Part shown: positions 57,101 to 64,000 of the stretch, piece after piece | Numbering within the stretch: the first letter of the stretch is position 1 | Layout: each line of letters begins with the position of its first letter | NCBI RefSeq assembly: GCF_029227915.1 | Contig: NC_079884.1 | Span: 22,816,001-22,880,000 of the forward strand | Source of the DNA: Hydractinia symbiolongicarpus | Taxonomy: Eukaryota; Cnidaria; Hydrozoa; Anthoathecata; Hydractiniidae | Direction of reading: 5' to 3' | DNA length: 64,000 nucleotides | Program-made: the position numbers and the translations under genes | Notes under the pieces: model-generated | Seen by the model: the letters and a program-made list of their open reading frames with translations, nothing else | What the model was told of the DNA's origin: nothing | Databases searched by the model: none

Positions 57101-59043
57101 AGCCGGAGTAAAAAGTTATCAAAACAATCATCTATGGTGTAAAATCATCTGGAAATCAGGCGGAACGTGGTCTACGAGAAACTGCCAAATTATTTCAAGA
57201 ACCATACCCGGAGGTATATGAAACCATCTGCAAAGGCATATACGTTGATGACTGTATGTCAGGCTGTCCAACAATGGATCAACCGTTACAAAGAGTAGAT
57301 GAACTGGAACTAGTTCTAAATCGTGGTGGATTCACACTCAAAGGTGTCACATTATCTGGGAAGAAGCCACAAGAAAATTTATCAAGTGATGGACTCACGC
57401 TGTGTGTGGCTGGTCTTCTTTGGTATCCAAAGGTAGATGAAATTTCCCTCGATATCAAAGATCTCAACTTTGCAAAGAAACATCGTGGTCGCAAAGTGAA
57501 GCAGATCACACAAATACCAGAGCAACTTACCAGACGGAATTGCGCATCGAAGGTGGCAGAAATCTTTGACATCTCAGGAATGTTAACTCCAATTACTGCC
57601 CCGATGAAAATGGATCTGCACGAACTTCTGAAACGCTTCTTGGATTGGGATGACATAATTCCCGATTCCTTGAGGTCGATTTGGATATCACACTTTCAAA
57701 TGATGGATAAAATAAAAAACATCCGATTTCAACAAGCAGTTGTTCTAGATGATGCGAAAAGCCTTGACACATCCTCATTAGATTTTGGAGATGCCAGCCA
57801 ATCACTGGTTTGTGTTACCATCTACATTCGATTCAAAAGAAAAAGTAAGGGATTTTCTTCTCAACTCATTTTTGCAAAATCTCGCTTAATTCCAGACGGT
57901 ATGTCACAGCCTCGAGCAGAGTTATTCGCAGCTATTGTCAACACACATTGTGGTGAAGTGGTAAGATCCACAAGAAAGCCATCAAATTCACAGATAGCCA
58001 AATTGTCCTATACTGGTTAGCAAATGAAAATCGAGCTCTAAAGCAATACATCAGAAATTGAGTTATAGAAATTCAAAGATTCACATCTATTGATCAATGG
58101 AGATATGTCAGATCAGAAGATATGATTGCAGATATTGGTACCCGAAGATGTATTTCCATTAGCAATGTTCTAACTGAATCTGTTTAGTGTAGAGGTTTCG
58201 AGTAGATGAGAGGTGAAGAGTCCAATTTTCCAATGATGGATGCTAAGGAAATTGTTCTAAATAACCAAAATCTTCAATTGACTAAACGTTAGACGAAACA
58301 GAACCACAAACCACATACCTAGCTCTTGATTCTACCATCACGAAAGAAATATCTAACAGATATCAATTTTCGAAATACCTTATTGATCCCAACAGACATC
58401 GCTGGAAAGTAGTGGTAAGAATCCTCGCCATTGTTTTCAGATTTTTACGAAATTGTCGTATAAAAAATTTAAACAAGATTTCATTAAATCAATCATCAAA
58501 AATCAAAAACATCGTTGTGCTGTCAGATGTGGAGATAAAAGACGCAGAAAACTATTTCCACAAGAAGGCAACAATGGAAATTAAACAATTCCTGAAGTCA
58601 AATCAATATGAAAAAATCAGTCACGAAAAGGATGGAAAGTATGAAAGTAGTTAACGATTACGATAAAATTCTGAGAGCGAATAAGAAGATATTTGATACA
58701 TGGTATGAGAATTAGTTAATTTCACATGTTCCCAAATTAATGGATCATCCGAAATGGTTCAGATCGGATGTGGATGTCCAAGAAGGTGACGTAGTTTTAT
58801 TTTTAAAACAAGAATCAATGTTAAGTTTGAATTATCAATTTGGTATGATCAAATCAGTCGATTATGGTTCTTGTTAAATATCGAAATAACAATGAAAACG
58901 TTGATCGCGAAACCCATCGCTCAGTTAGAAACTTGATTGTTATTAATCGAATTGACGGATTGAATTTGTACGAGGAACTATACAAAGCTGCACAGTATTC
59001 CGATTCCAAGTTTCTTAATGACTCAAGTTATTGTTCAAAATAA
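54142..59043 (+). pseudogene. BEL/Pao gag-pol remains
   Basis: Parts in order: an N-terminal gag fragment (54142-54324, then a stop), a coiled gag region (54435-54788), a Cys/His-rich zinc-knuckle zone (55240-55540), an aspartic protease with a DTGCGDF active site (55740-55770, within the open frame 55615-56706), and reverse transcriptase with the YVDD catalytic motif (57241-57252). An in-frame TGA at 56938-56940 and another stop at about 57109 interrupt the RT. The A17/RNase H-like region follows (57256-58020), then a fragment from before integrase (58412-58654) and a post-integrase fragment (58640-59010, broken by stops near 58713 and 58875). The integrase core is absent. These stops and shifts show the copy is dead. 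Confidence 0.85.
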
Positions 59044-59070
59044 AGTACAAATTTTATCATCGTTGGGGAG

Positions 59071-59612
59071 TGTTGAGTCAGCTCTATGTTAAAAATTGTC
59101 TTTATGTTTTGTCTGCCATGTTTGTTCTGTAATTTATTTAACTATTGTGTTGTCAAGTGTAGTTACCCAAGTGTATTTAGTGTAAAAATTTAATCACCTG
59201 TTTGTGTCTTTGTGTTAATTAAATGTCAATTTGTGCAATGTTATAAAATTTAATCGTAGAGTATACTCTATAGGGAATTTATATTTATTTATTCAAAAGC
59301 AGATTTTTCAGTTCACTTGTTCATTTGAAGTCACTGAGGTGATCGCATCTTTTTTCAAAGTCAAGAAAAGTTTAAAAAATATTTTAGAATTTCAATTTTT
59401 TTTCAACAAGTCTATTTAACTTCTTATCAAGTTTACTATCAAAGCTCTTACACTTGGCAAGCTGGTAAGCATTATATAGTTTATAATATTAGTTATATTT
59501 CCTTAGTCATTTCTTTTTCACTACCTACATTTTTCTTATATATTGTAGTTTGAACACGTCGTTACAAGCAAGAGTGTGAGCGAAACTTTTCTTCTTTTTG
59601 GTTAACCCTACA
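59071..59612 (+). repeat. right LTR of BEL/Pao element
   Basis: It starts TGTTGAGTCAG after a G-rich stretch (GGGGAG, possible polypurine primer) and ends CCCTACA, so it has TG...CA ends. Length is 542 bases. Confidence 0.9.
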
Positions 59613-60225
59613 GGTATAACAGAACTTTTATACCTCCCTGCTTTACTATTATAACACTAAAATCAAAAATGGTATTCTATAATGGTTAATGGTCTGTATT
59701 CTATCCAAAAGACACAAAATTCAAGGTTATTAATGACTAAAAACTGTTGATTGCGCCTAAGGTTGGAAGCCTAGCTAAAATTAAGTGTCCAACGTGTTAA
59801 ACATATAAGAATTGTTATTGTTGGCACCTCATTGCTAATTTTTATTTTTATATTTGAAAAGTATTGTCCTAAATAGTTACTACCACTATATTTCAAAACA
59901 AAACAAGTTCAATAGCTGATGAAAGGTAGGTGTAGTTAGCCAGATAGCCTTAGTTAGCCTGGCCACTGCACAAGGACAGGGAAAACATCACTGTAAATAC
60001 TTCTCTTATATTATTGTTATGTTAGCTTTAGTTACATCCACCTTAACCCTAAATTTACAAAAACCCATCATCCACAAATTTCTACCACAATAAAGTTTTC
60101 ATTATTTAACAATACTGATTTTTCTTTAACTAAAATAACTTAATCTTTAGCATCAGCAAAAATGTTTTATGCAAAAATCTTCATCAACATTTGACATATA
60201 TAATTTGTTAGTTAATAATGTATAA

Positions 60226-60988
60226 AATCTATATTATAATGTCCGTGTACGTCTGTCCGTCCGTCCGTCCGTCTGTCTGTCACGCAAAATGGTAGCTTAG
60301 CTGCGACGGGCGAACCCTTGGATTTTTCCACGGGCTAACGACTAGTATGCATAAATACAAGATGTTCTTTGTAATATAAGCGGTTCATTTTGTAATACCT
60401 TCCCTGTTTTGTAATATAAGCGGCTCATTTTGTAATATAGTGAACTTCCGGTGTTTGAGTTACCAGGAAGTAACTGCAGTGCAAAATATTTATTTTTACT
60501 CAAATGGAAAAAGCAGACTTGTTCAAAACCTTTTGTTTAAATTCCACGCCAACATAGTCATAATTTTTGTCCCTGAGTTCCCTTGGCCCCTGAGCCGTTC
60601 TTACGGAGTGGACATCCAACAATGGGCCTGGCTCAATGGGCTGGTACTAAAATGATACACAAAGTTGAAGAAACTTTTTTATTTTTGTGAATAAAAGAAA
60701 AATTGTCGTAATATTACTTATTTCACTCCATTTATCTGGTTAAGCTAAATTCTTTTAATCTTGGCAGAAGGCGTAATTTGGAAAAGGTAAGTTAATTTAT
60801 TCACGGACTAGCGACTAGCTGAATATATTTCTTCTAGCAGTCCAATTATTAAAGAGTCCTTTTATTAAAGAGACTAATCGTAAACCCGTGCAAAAATCCA
60901 CAGGGTCGCCCGTCCTTTATATATCGCATTTCGTGTTTCCCTAACAGACAGACAAACAGACAGACGACGGCTATTACACTATAGTGAC
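60226..60988. mobile_element. inverted-repeat element with GTCC/GTCT-rich ends
   Basis: The left arm holds a (GTCC/GTCT)n run (60252-60281), then GACGGGCGAACCCTTGGATT and TTTCCACGGG. The right arm holds the reverse complement (CCCGTGCAAAAATCCACAGG followed by GTCGCCCGTC, 60884-60915) and a (CAGA)n run (60951-60964). Each arm is about 110 bases. TATAATG at the left and CACTATA at the right may be the outermost ends. No open frame with a domain is seen inside. Confidence 0.6.
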
Positions 60989-61203
60989 TAATCGGTAACC
61001 GTTGTTACTCTTTGAGAGAATCTACTGGTCCGCCGGTTCTCAGTTTCGCCTGTAGAATTCACTTTCCACATCGAAATTTCGTGCTTCCGTGCCGCCTGTC
61101 GGGACGAAATAACAAAATTTGCATGGTTATTATCATAGCTACATTATGTTTTCGATTTAATAACCCCCTGGTTTCTAAAAAAATGCGGAAATATGACAAT
61201 ATA

Positions 61204-62905
61204 CAGTACCGATCGCGAGTAACTATACACGAGTATTAAACTACGGGTACAAGTAATTTCTCCTGTGGGTATTCCACGAGTATGCGACGAGTATACTGCG
61301 CGTACGAGTACGTCAAAAATACAAGCACATGTTTGATACTGTACTCACACAGTACTCGCTAGCGTGCACGAAAGGGAAACGGTAAAATTAAACGATAAAC
61401 TTTTGTGATATTTTCTAAAAATGTTTTTCGGTGTTTACATTTTTTTTTTAATTAATTAGGACAATGTTGAGTTTCACAAAATCTCGTTGTCATATTTTTA
61501 AAACAAAGAAATTTTTTCAAAGTTTAGGGAAACTCTGTTTTGACAATTTTCAAATAAAATACATCATGGCAAGGTTTAAACAGTTTTTGAAAGAAATCCC
61601 GCAATGTTTAAACAGTTTTCTAATGAAATATAGTAATATTATATTTCATATTATATTTGCCATTTCGTTTTGTTTCTTAAAAGAACCCAATACTTATGAC
61701 CTTACTGCACTTACGTGCTTTACTTTTTTCTCTCAATAACGATTTCCTCACTCTCTCTAAAACACGATTCTAGAGATTAATTTTCTTTTGTGTTGAATGT
61801 TATTATAATCTATTTATATCTTTGTAATCACATTGAGCATATTTTAATGATTTGCTTCTGGTAATAGAGCAGTATGGCAGGTATCATTTTTAGGTGTTAT
61901 TGACAGGTATTTTTAACAAGCTAGTGCCCAGGACTAAATGGATAAATGCTGTAAAAAAAACAGTAAAAAATGTAACAATTTAGGTTAATGATATTCATTT
62001 TTTTTTTTCTTTTTCATATTCGCAACTTCCAAACACCAGGGTGCCTCAAAAAATGTAAAAAAAAATATTAAAATACAATTAATAAGACACATGAAACTTT
62101 CTCCTCCCCATTACTGCCACTCATTTTATTATGAACACTATGATTGGTAAGATAAAAATGGATAATAAAATTAGAAAAACAATAGAAAAAATCTTCCGTA
62201 CATCGTTGTTACAGACGATCTGTAATAATTCAATTTTTTGTTTCTTTTTACGCATCTTAAAGACGCAGATGCTTGATTTACGTTATTTTTAAATATATTT
62301 TTTTTTATAAGAAGACACATCATTCTCACTGAATTGAAAGACTTCCTTGTCAGGCACGTGTTTTCTTTTGGTTACTTACAAAACAATTAAATTAAATGCG
62401 ATTGGCTTAATTTATTCTCCAGAGTCCATTGTTTAATACGTGCTGCGAAGAGAAGGGAATAATGTTTAATGTAGCATGAACACATTTAGCAAAAAGCATT
62501 TAGATAGCAGATTTAAATAGCAAAGGGTTTCCTCATTCATGAGGAATAAAGCAATTAAATGAAAAGTATACAAAGTATACTTGCTGCAACATAAAAAAAA
62601 TTAATGTAAAATAAAATGTTATTTCTAACGACGCGAAAACGAAGTAAAATTTTTCACAATGTCTAAGGTAGCAGACAAATGTGAGCTATCGATAAAAATT
62701 ATGCTACAACGAATTGCCGTTTTTTATCTTTTACTCGAACACGTACTCACAAATCATCACCTATTGTACTCGCATGCGCAAAAGGCTGTACTCGAGGGTA
62801 CGGAGTAGTATACTCGCTGATTACTCGTACTCGTCTTGCACTGTACTCGTCATTTAATGTACCCGTACTCGTATACTCGTGTATAGTTACTCGCGATCAA
62901 CACTG
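61204..62905. mobile_element. Tc1/mariner-like MITE with ACTCGTA repeats
   Basis: The ends are inverted repeats of about 35 bases: CAGTACCGATCGCGAGTAAC followed by TATACACGAGTA on the left, and the reverse complement (with CAGTGTTGATCGCGAGTAAC read on the minus strand) on the right. TA borders both ends (61202-61203, 62906-62907). Just inside each end are many copies of ACGAGTA/TACTCGT in 7-12-base spacing. The 91-codon frame inside (61464-61739) has no transposase features. Confidence 0.75.
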
Positions 62906-64000
62906 TAATCTACCATTTCGTGTTTCCGTAACAGGACGCGTCTTTTTTTTCCCTTTTTATCAATTTATATATCTTACCTTTTAAAAAAAAAAATCTATCT
63001 GGTTCTTCTCCTGCTCGCATCTTTGGTGTTCCGGTAATACACAAATTCAACAATACTATTCTTAAAATAAACTACCTTAAATTAGTTTAATTATGCGGGT
63101 TATGATTCTCCATACAGTGGTAAAACATCTCAGCACCTGGAAACTAGTTAATAGACTAAAATAAATACTTCATCATTTGTTATGAAACTTTGTGACCATT
63201 AATATTCTTTTAACTTAAATCTTCAAAACAAAATTTGACTCTGACTGTTGATGACGTCACAACTTACGAGATGATGCTTAAAACAACCGAAAAAAAAATT
63301 GGAAAATGCTATAAATCCTTACGTAATATCTATACGAGCATCGGAATTTTAGGAGAGTTTTGCCATCTGTTTCCTTTTCTACCAATATTCCCAATTCTAA
63401 TACATAATATAAAAGCATTTCAGCATTTTAGCAACCAGAAGATATTTTATTACCCTTTTATACCACCAACAGAAAACCAATATTGGCAAGATCATTTTCA
63501 CACGCGATTTTAATAAATAAATAATAAAGATAACGTTATTTTCCCCGATTTTAAAACTGCTGTGACGTCACAGAGAAATTCTGATGTCAGAAAGAAAGTA
63601 ATCATACTGAAAAACTTCTTTTGTCTTATACTATAATTGGGCCAAGACTCCTGTCAAAATTTATTGACGTGCCCTCTCATACCTTTCCAATGAGAAAAAG
63701 GCCTACCTTAACTATGGCTCAACAAGGAGATTTGTTTCTTAGCTTAGGGTCTGTTATAAAACTCCTTTTTATGTTGAACGGACATTTCGATACTTTACAT
63801 CCTTATTAAAGACGAATGCATTATTTCTGAGAGCAGTGGGTTATTTTTCAGTTTTGTCTCCTTTTCTTGTTTAAGAAACAGACATTACTTTCCCAGATTT
63901 CAGAATTGAGATTTTTTCACACTAAAAGCTATTTTTTGTCTGGCGGACGCGATAGAAATGAGAAATTTCAATTTTTTTTGGACAACTTTTTATTTCTATA

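Larger units (their letters stand above)
53604..59612 (+). mobile_element. BEL/Pao LTR retrotransposon, degenerate
   Basis: Two direct LTRs (53604-54121 and 59071-59612) flank a 4.9-kb interior with gag, aspartic protease, reverse transcriptase, RNase H-like and C-terminal remains in BEL/Pao order. The interior has many stops and frameshifts. The integrase catalytic core is missing: the frame that leads towards integrase breaks off near 58655 and what follows already resembles the part after integrase. The element cannot move by itself. Confidence 0.9.
59613..64000. other. terminal gene-free region
   Basis: No host gene is recognised. It has two transposon-like elements (60226-60988 and 61204-62905). 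Beyond them, 62908-64000 holds open frames of 92 and 62 codons without known domains (63235-63513, 63621-63809) and two TGACGTCA palindromes (63252-63259 and 63563-63570) that match the CRE consensus; similar TGACGTCA motifs also occur in the arms of the 34779-35917 element, so these may be repeat-borne. Confidence 0.5.

Noticed and set aside
61464-61739. 91-codon frame inside the second MITE as a transposase
   Set aside because: No DDE or helix-turn-helix features; it is AT-rich Phe/Ile/Lys composition.

Overview
The window is eukaryotic and metazoan: AT-rich DNA, genes cut into many small exons with GT/AG introns, and proteins with clear animal orthologs. I could thread nine genes through splice sites so that exon phases close with no leftover bases. 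The combination suggests a cnidarian, perhaps a hydrozoan, but this is an inference: no single marker fixes the species. Several genes have a splice acceptor only 5-47 bases before the ATG, which would fit spliced-leader trans-splicing (known in hydrozoans) or short 5' UTR introns.

Layout: 227-1873 (+) is the 3' part of an ER HSP70 (BiP) whose first exons lie before the window. 4745-7033 (+) is a secreted carbonic anhydrase-related protein that lacks two of three zinc ligands. 7932-17084 (-) is a complete 20-exon classical dynamin. 17132-23776 is gene-poor and repeat-rich. 23777-28315 (-) is a 13-exon ortholog of the meiotic protein M1AP. 29366-33599 (-) is a KLHL20 ortholog. 36606-39543 (+) is a glutathione S-transferase with a hydrophobic N-terminal anchor. 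41098-42450 (+) is a Tctex1-type dynein light chain. 43339-49612 (+) is a 14-exon gene for a cysteine-free, apparently secreted protein that I do not recognise and that contains duplicated exon modules. 50276-51706 (-) is an intronless MFSD6-like transporter. 51721-64000 holds no recognisable host gene and is mostly transposon remains.

Mobile DNA is abundant and mostly non-autonomous: a degenerate BEL/Pao LTR retrotransposon without an integrase core (53604-59612), a TTAA-flanked piggyBac-like element with two near-identical 435-base arms (34779-35917), two TA-flanked Tc1/mariner-like MITEs carrying internal tandem repeats (31232-32353 and 61204-62905), several other inverted-repeat elements, a tRNA-derived SINE (37738-38120), a dispersed hairpin repeat found twice, and a relic of a Ulp1-like protease.

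The genes do not form a pathway. They are independent housekeeping, trafficking, ubiquitin-ligase, germline and secretory genes. The most promising novelty is the modular secreted protein at 43339-49612.
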